From: Kordia algicida OT-1
GTDB lineage: Bacteria > Bacteroidota > Bacteroidia > Flavobacteriales > Flavobacteriaceae
NCBI RefSeq assembly: GCF_000154725.1
Contig: NZ_DS544873.1
Span: 4,251,085 to 4,315,084, forward strand
Direction: 5' to 3'
DNA: 64,000 nucleotides
The notes beneath the pieces are model-generated. The model saw only the letters and a list, made by a program, of their open reading frames with translations. It made no database searches and was not told the DNA's origin. The number at the start of each line of letters is the position of its first letter. The stretch's first letter is position 1. Shown here in pieces: positions 44,304 through 52,555 of the stretch. The position numbers and the translations under genes were made by a program.

Positions 44304-44960
44304 TTATGATTTTTGAATACTAAAGATATAATTTTTCTCTTTTAAGACACTTTTTTCCAAAATCAGTTCAAAGTTAAGTTTGTTATTGGAAGCTATTTTT
44401 TTTATATGTTCAATTTCACAATCTTCCGATAAAATCATCCAAGTATTTGGTGCTAAGTGTTGAGGAAGTTGTGCAAATAGTTTTTCGAAATATTCAAAAT
44501 TTTCACCACAAAACCATGCACGTTCTTTATCGTTTTGCGGCGCTTTTGGATAATATGGCGGATTGATGATGATATAATCAAACGTTTGATTGGATAAGTT
44601 TTCAAACAAATCTGAATACACAACGTTTAACGGAATTTCATTTGCTTCAGAAGCTTCTTTCAACGCACTAATTGCAATTTTATTAATATCAGAAGCGGTG
44701 ACATTTGCACCTTTAGAAGCCGCAAAAAGTGAGATGATTCCTGAGCCACAACCGAGTTCTAAAAAGTTTTTATTCTTTAAATCTAAAGGTTTTATAAATT
44801 CTAGAAAAATCTTGGTGCTTATCGTAAAATGTGGTGGAAATACTTCTGCGCTGACGTTTACCGTAATACCTTCATACGTGTAGCTTCGCTGTTTTAACGT
44901 ATATTTATCAAAGAAAAATTTCGCAACAGGAAATATGTGTTTTTTAATTTTCTTAAACAT
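44304..44960 (-). CDS. Class I SAM-dependent methyltransferase with NPPY motif, 218 aa
   Basis: Motif I FLELGCGSGIISLFAA (about 71-86), a following ASDINK acidic loop, and motif IV IIINPPYYP (about 131-139). NPPY is typical of methyltransferases acting on planar nitrogens (PrmC/RsmC/TrmN6-like). The substrate is not readable from sequence. Fourth... position in a tight operon: 12 bp after the B12-type radical SAM gene. Confidence 0.8.
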   Translation of the reverse strand: MFKKIKKHIFPVAKFFFDKYTLKQRSYTYEGITVNVSAEVFPPHFTISTKIFLEFIKPLDLKNKNFLELGCGSGIISLFAASKGANVTASDINKIAISALKEASEANEIPLNVVYSDLFENLSNQTFDYIIINPPYYPKAPQNDKERAWFCGENFEYFEKLFAQLPQHLAPNTWMILSEDCEIEHIKKIASNNKLNFELILEKSVLKEKNYIFSIQKS

Positions 44961-44972
44961 ATTTTCTGCGGA

Positions 44973-46493
44973 TTATTCTGAGTAGAAACCTTCAATTTCT
45001 GGTTGACGGTATTTCCAAATTTTATGCAATACTTTAATTTCATACGGAAATTTGTACCAACCATATTTAAAGCGATATCCTGAAACTAATTTTAGCAAGC
45101 TTTTCTTGTAGCCTTTAATTCTAAAATCGGAAGCAGTTGGATAATAACCGTTGAGAACTGTTTCAAAATTCTGGATTTTATCAATCATATACGGTTTCAA
45201 CCAAGGTGTTAGCGGATTTCTTCGCAAGTCAAATTTTTCCCAACTCGGTTCAATCCATTCTTCTAATTTTTCAGGAAAAGAAAATCCTGCATCTACAATT
45301 TGTTGATACAACTCCGAACCTTCTGTTGGCACCGGACTATACAAATAAATGATGATTTCCGCATCCGCATTAATCGCTTTTATTTCACGAATAAAATTGA
45401 TGTCCCACAAAATCTGTTCGTAGACTTTTTGTTCGTTTTCGCCAGGCAAACCTAGTACAAAGGACAATTCAGGAATAATATCAACATCTTTCATGCGTTT
45501 CACAAAATCCTTAATCATCTGTCCAGATTGTGTGCCACCTTTGTTCATTTGCTTCAACACTTCATCATTTCCAGTTTCAGCTCCTAAAAACATCATGCGG
45601 CAACCTGCTTTTCGCATGTAATGCAAATCTTCGTCAGAATATTTATTAATCGTATCAATGCGACCTTCGCCCCACCATTCGATATTATCATCCATCACAA
45701 GTTTGGAAAATTCCATCACACGTTTTCGAGACGTAAAAAAGTTATTATCGTGAAATTCTACCGCATCAATCTGATACTTTTCTTTAAAATATTTTAAATC
45801 TTTATAAATGGTTGAAGCTGCTTTTGCCTTCCATTTGGCATTGTAAATTGGCACAACCGCACAGAAAGAACAGGTAAACGGACAACCCATACTTGAGTGA
45901 TACGCAAAGGTTTTTTGTCCCATAAACGTTTTTGCCAAATAACGCTCTAGCGGATAAAACGTATTGAAATATTCGTACGGATATGGAGGTAAAGAATCCT
46001 GATCGAGCAAGGCTTCTTTTACCGTTTGCACAATTTTCCCGTTTTCATCTTTAAAGATTAAGTTGCGAATGAGTTGTAATTTCTCATCGCTTTTTCCTTC
46101 TAAAACATCTAATAATTTTGGAAACGTATTGTCGCCAGGTCCGTTGATGATATAATCAACATACCCTGAATTTAAACATACTTTGTATTGATTGGAAGCA
46201 AAATAGCCGCCCCAAATATTTATAGCATTTGGGTATAATTCCTTGATCTTTTTTGCATACGGAATTGCCTGTTTCAATTGTGGTCCGGGCATTACAGTGA
46301 GACAGAAATATTTAAATTCGCCTGTAGCAAAATAACCTGAAATTTTTTTCCAAGGATCGGTTTCCATGTTTCCATCTACAAAAACATAGTCATATTTTCC
46401 ATGAATTGCCGCGCCAACCTGAATGATGGTATTGGGCAAACGATGCTTTGCATTCGCGCTTCTCGGATTGAATATGATGATCTTATTTCCCAT
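44973..46493 (-). CDS. B12-binding-domain radical SAM protein, 506 aa
   Basis: Start taken at ATG 46493 (MGNKIIIFNPRSANAKHR), which avoids overlapping the upstream gene; ATG 46535 is the longer alternative. The N-terminal ~150 residues look like a cobalamin-binding domain (VFVDGN, then INIWGGYFASN and VDYIINGPGDNTFPKLLD). The radical SAM cluster motif GCPFTCSFC (CxxxCxxC, about 205-212) and downstream HDNNFF, GRIDTINKYSDED, GAETGNDEVLKQMNKG and ELSFVLGLPGE follow. Such enzymes do methylations or C-C rearrangements. Substrate unknown. Confidence 0.85.
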   Translation of the reverse strand: MGNKIIIFNPRSANAKHRLPNTIIQVGAAIHGKYDYVFVDGNMETDPWKKISGYFATGEFKYFCLTVMPGPQLKQAIPYAKKIKELYPNAINIWGGYFASNQYKVCLNSGYVDYIINGPGDNTFPKLLDVLEGKSDEKLQLIRNLIFKDENGKIVQTVKEALLDQDSLPPYPYEYFNTFYPLERYLAKTFMGQKTFAYHSSMGCPFTCSFCAVVPIYNAKWKAKAASTIYKDLKYFKEKYQIDAVEFHDNNFFTSRKRVMEFSKLVMDDNIEWWGEGRIDTINKYSDEDLHYMRKAGCRMMFLGAETGNDEVLKQMNKGGTQSGQMIKDFVKRMKDVDIIPELSFVLGLPGENEQKVYEQILWDINFIREIKAINADAEIIIYLYSPVPTEGSELYQQIVDAGFSFPEKLEEWIEPSWEKFDLRRNPLTPWLKPYMIDKIQNFETVLNGYYPTASDFRIKGYKKSLLKLVSGYRFKYGWYKFPYEIKVLHKIWKYRQPEIEGFYSE

Positions 46494-46516
46494 TAATTTA
46501 GTATCGTATTTTTGAT

Positions 46517-47587
46517 TTAAAAAGAACTGCAACAACGACTACACGCAGGCAATAAACCTCCGTTTTTAGATAATGTAGCACGGAATTTCGACAAGACGCG
46601 TCCATTCCAGATTTGCTTTAAATTTTCTTCGTAAATATTGCCAAGTTCCAAGTTGTAACAACGTCCGTGTGCAGGAATTACACTTCCATCCGATTTAATC
46701 ATCACGTTGGTAAACACATCATTGCACATTTTCCCAATCTTGATTTCTGGCTTATAATAGAATTCCTTTAGCTTTTCTTTTGAAGCAATTTCTGGAGAAA
46801 AATTCACAGGAAATTTATCATTTCTAGATTTTATCATAGCAATTTCGTCCCAAAGTGCATCCAAATCAAAATTATTAATATTTACTTCATCAACATTAGA
46901 AGCTGTTGCAGGATAGGAATTTGCCCAAACTTCATTATGAACATCTGCAATGCGTTGTTCGGTAAAGTTGGAATGCATAAATCCGATTTGTTGCAATGGA
47001 TAGTCTTTAAAGAAATCTAGAAATTCATTTAAATATCCAATATTCCATTCAGTAATGACACAAAATATAGCAATCGTCGCTTTCGGATTGATAGAAAGCA
47101 CTTTTTCAATACCTTCTACTGCTTTTTGAAATGACTTTTTGTGTCCGCGAATTTCATTGTGAATGTCTTGCGGACCATCAAGTGAAATATAAATAGAAGT
47201 ATCGGCAACCACATTCGCTTTCTGTTTTAAGGTAAGCGCATTTGTAGTTACAGAAGTTTCAATTCCTTTTTGTTTTGCATATTGTAACGAAGCTTCTAAA
47301 TGCGGATATACCAACGGTTCTGTAAAAGCATATCCCAATTTTGAAATCGGATAATATTCCGCCATTTGATCGATAATTTTTTCAATCAACGGTAACGGCA
47401 TGTTTATCGGATGCGTTCCTACTAAGTTTTGTGCAAAATTCGTATCCAAACTTTTCGTACCAACATCACACATTTTACAATGCAAGTTGCACACATTATT
47501 CACGCCCAAAATGATCCATTCTGGAGGAAAAAGATACTTGCTAGGAAGTACTTTTTTGTTTATTTTTTTAAATGTGGCAACACTCAT
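46517..47587 (-). CDS. Radical SAM/SPASM protein, 356 aa
   Basis: Radical SAM motif NNVCNLHCKMC with Cys33, Cys37 and Cys40, then TTNALTLKQKA-like and SLDGPQDIHNEIRGHKKSF motifs. A C-terminal SPASM-type region includes GRCYNLELGNIYEENLKQIW and ends CSRCCSSF. SPASM enzymes hold extra FeS clusters and act on peptides or other substrates. No precursor peptide gene is next to it. First gene of the 41.3-47.6 kb minus-strand operon. Confidence 0.85.
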   Translation of the reverse strand: MSVATFKKINKKVLPSKYLFPPEWIILGVNNVCNLHCKMCDVGTKSLDTNFAQNLVGTHPINMPLPLIEKIIDQMAEYYPISKLGYAFTEPLVYPHLEASLQYAKQKGIETSVTTNALTLKQKANVVADTSIYISLDGPQDIHNEIRGHKKSFQKAVEGIEKVLSINPKATIAIFCVITEWNIGYLNEFLDFFKDYPLQQIGFMHSNFTEQRIADVHNEVWANSYPATASNVDEVNINNFDLDALWDEIAMIKSRNDKFPVNFSPEIASKEKLKEFYYKPEIKIGKMCNDVFTNVMIKSDGSVIPAHGRCYNLELGNIYEENLKQIWNGRVLSKFRATLSKNGGLLPACSRCCSSF

Positions 47588-47713
47588 AATTCCTTCTTTT
47601 CTTCGAATTTGTAAACATACAAATCAAATAGCAAAATTTATATTCAAATTTACATTTTAAATTGATAAAATAAGCCATCTGTTTAAAGGAAGTCTAAATA
47701 GTGACTTTTTGCG

Positions 47714-48001
47714 CTATAATTTATCCTTTAAATCTTGTCTGCCAACGATGGTCATTATCTCAACAGTATTATTTTGTATTCTAAAATAAATACTATCTGC
47801 TCCACAAACACATCGTCTATATCCTGTTTTTATAAAATCAACGGCTTCAAAAGAAAAAGGTCTGTTAGCTATGATGTCGAAATGTGTGAAAAAAGAATTA
47901 AAATACGCGTCCGCTTGGGTAATTCCAAACTTTTGAACTCCGTATTGATGAATCCGAATTAGATCATTTTTAGCTTCATTGCTCAAACAATATTTAGCCA
48001 T
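47714..48001 (-). CDS. parE: RelE/ParE-family toxin, 95 aa
   Basis: ParE/RelE fold: AKYCLSNEAKNDLIRIHQYGVQKFG at the N-terminus (seen as LSNEAKNDL then IHQYG), ANRPFSFEAVD, and the C-terminal CGADSIYFRIQNNTVEIMTIVGRQD. ParE members inhibit gyrase; RelE members cleave mRNA, and the sequence alone leaves this open, though pairing with a ParD-like antitoxin favours ParE. It overlaps the antitoxin by 8 bp. Confidence 0.85.
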   Translation of the reverse strand: MAKYCLSNEAKNDLIRIHQYGVQKFGITQADAYFNSFFTHFDIIANRPFSFEAVDFIKTGYRRCVCGADSIYFRIQNNTVEIMTIVGRQDLKDKL

Positions 48002-48233
48002 TTAATAGAGATTTTGACTGAGCCAAAATTGCTTCTTTACTATCTTCTGTAAATCCGTTGGCTTCTGCTTTTTCTATTTTGGCACGAATCCAATCTACTT
48101 GAACTTGTTGTTTTCGTGCTTGTCGAATCAAGTCATTTACAAGTTCGCTTTTACTTGAATATTCTTTTTTATCGACTTGATTTTTCAGCCATTCATCATT
48201 TGGCTCTGTAAGCGAAATACTTTGTCTTGCCAT
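47994..48233 (-). CDS. parD: ParD-like ribbon-helix-helix antitoxin, 79 aa
   Basis: Start set at ATG 48233 (MARQSISLTEPNDEWLKNQV): this gives the standard ParD N-terminus and places the perfect palindrome 48244-48265 upstream as an operator; the ATG at 48281 would put the palindrome inside the gene. The RHH DNA-binding strand and helix are followed by the toxin-binding tail (ARKQQVQVDWIRAKIEKAE). It neutralises the downstream toxin and should autorepress. Confidence 0.85.
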   Translation of the reverse strand: MARQSISLTEPNDEWLKNQVDKKEYSSKSELVNDLIRQARKQQVQVDWIRAKIEKAEANGFTEDSKEAILAQSKSLLNG

Positions 48234-48243
48234 ATCATTGTAG

Positions 48244-48265
48244 TTTGGTGTAAAATTACACCAAA
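48244..48265. promoter_or_regulatory. Operator palindrome of the parDE module
   Basis: TTTGGTGTAA and TTACACCAAA are perfect inverted arms of 10 bp around AA, 11 bp upstream of the parD start. The place and symmetry are as expected for ParD autorepression. Confidence 0.7.
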
Positions 48266-48364
48266 AGTGAATCAATTCCAAATTGGGAAATTGCAGGTTT
48301 TGTTTTGAGAATAGGGAACAATTTATTTTTTTCTATTTCACACAGATTCTTTTCCTAGAGACTG

Positions 48365-48372
48365 TATATTTG
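48365..48372 (+). promoter_or_regulatory. -7 box upstream of the 48405 gene
   Basis: TATATTTG matches TAnnTTTG. The implied start of transcription near 48379 leaves a ~26-nt leader before the TTG start codon at 48405. No clear -33 element. Confidence 0.45.
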
Positions 48373-48404
48373 TTTTTATCACAGCAACCGCCAAAAGAAC
48401 TATT

Positions 48405-49526
48405 TTGCTCAAAAAATACCTTTTTAAACCAATTAAAAACCTAATTATTATTGTTGGGATAACTTTTTTATTGTTGGAAATTATATTGGCAATTTATATT
48501 CGTACCGCAGAAATCAAAATAGAATTACCAACCTATACGTTTCAAAATACGCAGAATTTTTGGTTTGATTTGGATGAAAACTTCGGAACACTGCATTTAC
48601 CAAATGATGAATATCGACAGAAAAAGTACTGCTTTGACGTCGTTTATAGCACAAATTCAGCAGGTTTTCGTGATGCAGAACGCGAACTAAATACAACAGC
48701 AAAACGCGTTATTGCTTTGGGAGATTCGTTTACCGAAGGAATTGGTGTAGAAGTTGAAAATCGCTTGACGAATCTTCTTGAAAAAGATAAAAACATTCCG
48801 CATTTAAATTTCGGCTTGGCAGGAAATTTTGGACCTACACAATATTTAATGATGTATAAAACGCTTGCGCGCAATTATTCGCATGAAGCGGTTTTGGTGG
48901 GAATTTTGCCTTCTAATGATTTTATAGACGACGATTACGAAGTGAGTTTGAAAGTTGGTGGCGATCGTTATCAACCGTTTTTAAAAGGCGATTATCCAAG
49001 TTACGAATTGATGTATCATACAGACAGCATTCACAAATCGAAAGCACGTCCAATAAAGCAAAGTTTTATTCATAAATTATTGAAAAATTTTACACATTCA
49101 TATAATATGTATCGCTATTTGCGTGTAATGCAGCGTGTAAAAGCTATTCCAGAAGATAAATTACTAGATGCATCTAAAATTCCGAGTTATTTCAACTTTA
49201 CGGAAAAGCAATTCAATCGCATGCGGTATTCGATAGAAGAAATTAAAAAATTGGCAGGAAATCGTCCTGTGATGGTGTATAGTATTCCGATTGAAAAAGA
49301 AATCAAAGCGTATCGCGAACACGGGAAAAATCCGCTGGCAAAGAGACTTCAAGCGGTTTGCGATAGTATCAATGTAGAATATTTAGACTTGTTACCCAAA
49401 ACCGATCGTTTTACAGAAGCCGAATACAAAGCGTTGTTTTTGTCTTGTGACGGACATTGGAGCGAAGCTGGAAATGCGTTTGCGAAGAAACATATTGAAT
49501 CATTTTTTAGCTATTACAAAAGATGA
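48405..49526 (+). CDS. Membrane-anchored SGNH/GDSL hydrolase-like protein, 373 aa
   Basis: The start is a TTG (codons read LKKYLFKPIKNL); no ATG fits upstream, and a -7 box sits ~33 bp before it. TM anchor at about 12-33. Block I RVIALGDSFTEGIGV with Ser108, block III region GILPSNDF, and C-terminal CDGHWSEAGN with D349 and H351 complete the catalytic set. It overlaps the next gene by 4 bp (ATGA type), so the two are translationally coupled. Confidence 0.75.
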   Translation: MLKKYLFKPIKNLIIIVGITFLLLEIILAIYIRTAEIKIELPTYTFQNTQNFWFDLDENFGTLHLPNDEYRQKKYCFDVVYSTNSAGFRDAERELNTTAKRVIALGDSFTEGIGVEVENRLTNLLEKDKNIPHLNFGLAGNFGPTQYLMMYKTLARNYSHEAVLVGILPSNDFIDDDYEVSLKVGGDRYQPFLKGDYPSYELMYHTDSIHKSKARPIKQSFIHKLLKNFTHSYNMYRYLRVMQRVKAIPEDKLLDASKIPSYFNFTEKQFNRMRYSIEEIKKLAGNRPVMVYSIPIEKEIKAYREHGKNPLAKRLQAVCDSINVEYLDLLPKTDRFTEAEYKALFLSCDGHWSEAGNAFAKKHIESFFSYYKR

Positions 49527-51115
49527 TGAATTTTCTCAAAAAATACCAAGATCAACTCGGATTGTTGCTGTTGTGGTTGTTGCTGATTTTCATCATCAAT
49601 CCGATAGGCGATTTTCCACTGAACGACGATTGGTGTTACGGAAAATCTGTAAAAACCTTAACGGAAAATGGTTATTTAAAACTCTATAATTGGGGAGAAA
49701 TGACCTTAGTTGGTCACGTATATTGGGGATTTTTATTTACTAAAATTTTCGGTTTTTCCTTTACCGTATTGCGTTGGTCAACCTTGATTTTAGGATTTGC
49801 GACGCTTCTCGGAATTTACGAACTCTGTAAACTCGCCAATATTTCTCGTTGGATGGCAATTTTCGGAACTATTTTATGTATGGTAAATCCGATATTTCTG
49901 TCTTTGTCGTTTTCGTTTATGACAGACATTCCTTTTTTCTGTGTCACCATTTGGGCATTTTATTTTTTTGCGAAAGCGTTGAAAACGGATTCTTGGAAAC
50001 CGATTCTCTGGGCGATTTTCTTCTGTTTTTGGGCATTTACCATTCGTCAATTGGCATGGGTTTTTCCAATTGTATTTTTAGTGACGATGTTACTTTCGAA
50101 AAAACGAAACTTGCAAAATCTGGCGAAAGCCATTGCGCCTTTATGCACGTTGATTGTGTTTTCGTTAGTCTTTTCATACATCATGGAATCGAATGATTTG
50201 TTGCAAGAACGTTACAATTCGAAGTTTGGTTTGTTACTAGAAAACATCAAAAATGTAGATAAAAATCTGATTATTTTAATCTTTTCGTATTTCTTTCGTT
50301 GCATGGCGTATCTTGGATTTCTGTTGGCGCCAATTCATATTTTTTATATGAATCGCTATACATTTAGAGGTTATAAAATTTCAGCAATTGTGTGGACGCT
50401 TCTCGTGACAGGAATTTTAATTCAGATTGGAAAAGTATTGCCAAGTTTGGATAATATCTGGATTGACTTCGGCGTCGGACCAACCACGTTAGCCGATCAT
50501 GCAGGAAACTTTACCACAAGTCCTGAACCGCGTGCGCCACAATTATTTTGGCAAATGGTGACAGCAATTGGTGTGTTTTCAAGTGTAGCGTTGTTATTTC
50601 ATATTCGTCAAATGATCGCTTCGGTGTTTAAAAAGCGACAAGTGAATTCGTTAGTCGTATTGTCGTTTGTATTTTATGTCGTGTATTTAACACCATTTTT
50701 AATTGTTGGTGTGTACGATCGATATTTACTGCCGTTGTTTCCAATTGCAATTGTCTTTTTAGCGACAAATTCTACAAAAGTTCCTAAAAAAATGTATAAA
50801 TATTTCGCATTTAGCTTTTTGATATTAATGACGTGGTTTTCGGTGTGTGCAGTACACGATCATTTATCTTGGAATCGTGCACGATGGAAAGCACTTGATG
50901 AACTTGTTGACTCAGGAATTCCAAAAAACCAAATTCAAGGAGGTGTGGAATATGTGACATGGAATTTCTTTTCAGAAGAAAAAGAAAAATGGTGGGAAAG
51001 TGTGACGCCAAAGTATACCTTAGTTTTTAAACCTACTGACGAACAGAAAGTCGTGAAAATGTACACTTATGATCGTTGGTTGTTTGGTGATGGTGTTTTT
51101 TGGTTGGTGGAGTAG
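49523..51115 (+). CDS. GT39/ArnT-like multi-pass membrane glycosyltransferase, 530 aa
   Basis: About twelve hydrophobic segments. The first external loop carries PIGDFPLNDDWCYGKSV, with the acidic DD typical of the catalytic site of GT-C enzymes (GT39/ArnT/DUF2029-like), which move sugars from a lipid carrier to envelope substrates. Translationally coupled with the SGNH protein upstream, which suggests a joint role in modifying a surface glycan. Family assignment is at GT-C level only. Confidence 0.7.
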   Translation: MMNFLKKYQDQLGLLLLWLLLIFIINPIGDFPLNDDWCYGKSVKTLTENGYLKLYNWGEMTLVGHVYWGFLFTKIFGFSFTVLRWSTLILGFATLLGIYELCKLANISRWMAIFGTILCMVNPIFLSLSFSFMTDIPFFCVTIWAFYFFAKALKTDSWKPILWAIFFCFWAFTIRQLAWVFPIVFLVTMLLSKKRNLQNLAKAIAPLCTLIVFSLVFSYIMESNDLLQERYNSKFGLLLENIKNVDKNLIILIFSYFFRCMAYLGFLLAPIHIFYMNRYTFRGYKISAIVWTLLVTGILIQIGKVLPSLDNIWIDFGVGPTTLADHAGNFTTSPEPRAPQLFWQMVTAIGVFSSVALLFHIRQMIASVFKKRQVNSLVVLSFVFYVVYLTPFLIVGVYDRYLLPLFPIAIVFLATNSTKVPKKMYKYFAFSFLILMTWFSVCAVHDHLSWNRARWKALDELVDSGIPKNQIQGGVEYVTWNFFSEEKEKWWESVTPKYTLVFKPTDEQKVVKMYTYDRWLFGDGVFWLVE

Positions 51116-51223
51116 AGAGGATTGTGTTTTTTTAAAATTAATACTTTCTTAACAGGCAAATCTCTTTCAAGGATTCAATCTGTTTTTCATGTAATTTGAT
51201 TAACTCATTTTTATCAATTAATT

Positions 51224-51541
51224 TTATTTAACTCTCTTTAACTTTGTTGGGTTTTGTCGAGAGTCAAAAACATCAGCTATCTTTAGAAGACTATTTTTAT
51301 CATCAATAGCATAAATGATTTTGTAGTTTTTATATATTAAATAACGATACTGGATTTCACGATTTTTTAGTAATAATTCTTCCTGTCCAATGTGTGGGTT
51401 ATTAATTAAACGATTTGGTGCTTGAATGATCTCTTGGAGTAGTTTTTTAGCAATGGTTTCACTTGCTTCATCTTTGTAGTATTGGTAAATTTCATCAAGT
51501 TGTGTTTCTGCAAAAGCAGACCAAATAATTTTAAAAGCCAT
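51224..51541 (-). CDS. RelE/ParE-family toxin, 105 aa (second TA module)
   Basis: FKIIWSAFAETQLDEIYQYYKDEAS at the N-terminus (AETQLDEIYQYY landmark), a central PNRLINNPHIGQEELLL, and IQYRYLIYKNYKIIYAIDDKNSLLKIADVFDSRQNPTKL at the C-terminus, all in the usual RelE/ParE order. It abuts the antitoxin gene: its ATG (51539-51541) shares one base with the antitoxin stop. Independent of the 47.7-kb module in sequence. Confidence 0.85.
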   Translation of the reverse strand: MAFKIIWSAFAETQLDEIYQYYKDEASETIAKKLLQEIIQAPNRLINNPHIGQEELLLKNREIQYRYLIYKNYKIIYAIDDKNSLLKIADVFDSRQNPTKLKRVK

Positions 51542-51768
51542 TATTGGTACTTTTCTAAAAGTTCGTCGCTAGATTTAAATTGTCCATTTTTGAAATCATT
51601 TTCAGCTTGGTCAATTCGTTTGTGAAGTTCTTCTTTTGTCATTCCCTTGAGTTCTTGATTTTCAGAAATTTTATTTGCCAATATGTTTTCAAGCATTGAA
51701 ATTATTTCTTCATTTTGAAGATTTAAGAATTCTCGAACAAATTTTATTTTTCTAGCTTCCAAAGTCAT
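51541..51768 (-). CDS. Antitoxin of the second TA module, 75 aa
   Basis: A small helical acidic protein directly upstream of a RelE/ParE-type toxin with a one-base overlap. It ends with KNGQFKSSDELLEKYQ, the kind of C-terminal tail that neutralises RelE-like toxins. It has no recognisable RHH or HTH motif, so its DNA-binding mode is unclear. Called an antitoxin by position and size. Confidence 0.7.
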   Translation of the reverse strand: MTLEARKIKFVREFLNLQNEEIISMLENILANKISENQELKGMTKEELHKRIDQAENDFKNGQFKSSDELLEKYQ

Positions 51769-51821
51769 GATTAAACTGCTTTTATCAAATATACAAAAAA
51801 CACCACAAAAACAAACTCTCC

Positions 51822-51962
51822 TTAAAATTTCACCTTCTGAATCAAATAATTAGAATTGTTGTCTATAACTTTATACTTTGGGTTTTTCATGATTTCTTTC
51901 ATAAAATTAGAACTTCCGAAGTTGAGGTAATTAGCAAAATTATAGAATAAGATAAAATCGTT
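51822..51962 (-). pseudogene. Orphan C-terminal gene fragment, ~46 codons
   Basis: An open frame without a start codon reads DFILFYNFANYLNFGSSNF, continues KEIMKNPKYKVID and ends YLIQKVKF with TAA at 51822-51824. It looks like the C-terminus of a larger protein that has been cut away; the upstream codon is a stop (51963-51965). No similarity to its neighbours is visible. Confidence 0.35.
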
Positions 51963-51990
51963 TTATTTTAGTTTTTTTTAATCGATATCT

Positions 51991-52524
51991 TCAAATCCCT
52001 TGCCAAGCAATTCGGTCGTCTGAACCAATTACAATTTGTTCTAAAATAGCTTCTAATTGCATAAATGCTTCCCAAAAATCATTATTGGTCATCGTAGAAA
52101 TACGTTTGGCAATTTCTTCTTCCAATTCGGAGACTCGTTTTCCTTTCCAGACTTTATCAGCCAAACAAACAATTAAATCTTCTAAAGTGTTTGTTTCTGC
52201 TTTCCAGTTTCCGTGAGTGATGGTAAATCGTGCTTCAGAATCGCTAAAACCGTGTTGTTTTAATAGAGCAAAACCTTTTGCTTCGTGCAATTTCCCTTTT
52301 TGGTAGATTTCATCCGTCACAATCATTTTTCCGATGTCGTGTGTGGCAGCTCCAAATAAAATTTCTGCTTTGTTGAAAGGTAATTGTTGCCATGTATTAT
52401 TGAATTGTTCCGATAGATAAAAAGCAGTCGCATGCACAATAGTCAAATGCCTGATGAGTCTTTGCGGCGCCTCGTAGTGTTCAAGTAAGGAGATAACTTT
52501 TTTTGGCAATTCTATGATCTTCAA
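51991..52524 (-). CDS. HD-domain phosphohydrolase, 177 aa
   Basis: HD-superfamily metal ligands: H31 (LTIVHATAF), H62-D63 (GAATHDIGK) and a later HG in FTITHGNW, with a second Asp in LADKVWKGK. Members hydrolyse nucleotides or cyclic nucleotides, or tRNA ends. The ATHDIGK motif is typical of HDIG-type proteins. It lies 31 bp downstream of the histidine kinase start side, both on the minus strand and likely co-transcribed. Confidence 0.75.
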   Translation of the reverse strand: MKIIELPKKVISLLEHYEAPQRLIRHLTIVHATAFYLSEQFNNTWQQLPFNKAEILFGAATHDIGKMIVTDEIYQKGKLHEAKGFALLKQHGFSDSEARFTITHGNWKAETNTLEDLIVCLADKVWKGKRVSELEEEIAKRISTMTNNDFWEAFMQLEAILEQIVIGSDDRIAWQGI

Positions 52525-52555
52525 TCTTCTTATTTTAGATTTTTAGTTTGATTGT

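Noticed and set aside
36777-47587. Radical SAM/SPASM enzyme modifying the 36.8-kb precursor peptide
   Set aside because: Ten kb apart, with ribosomal genes between and opposite strands; nothing but co-presence links them.
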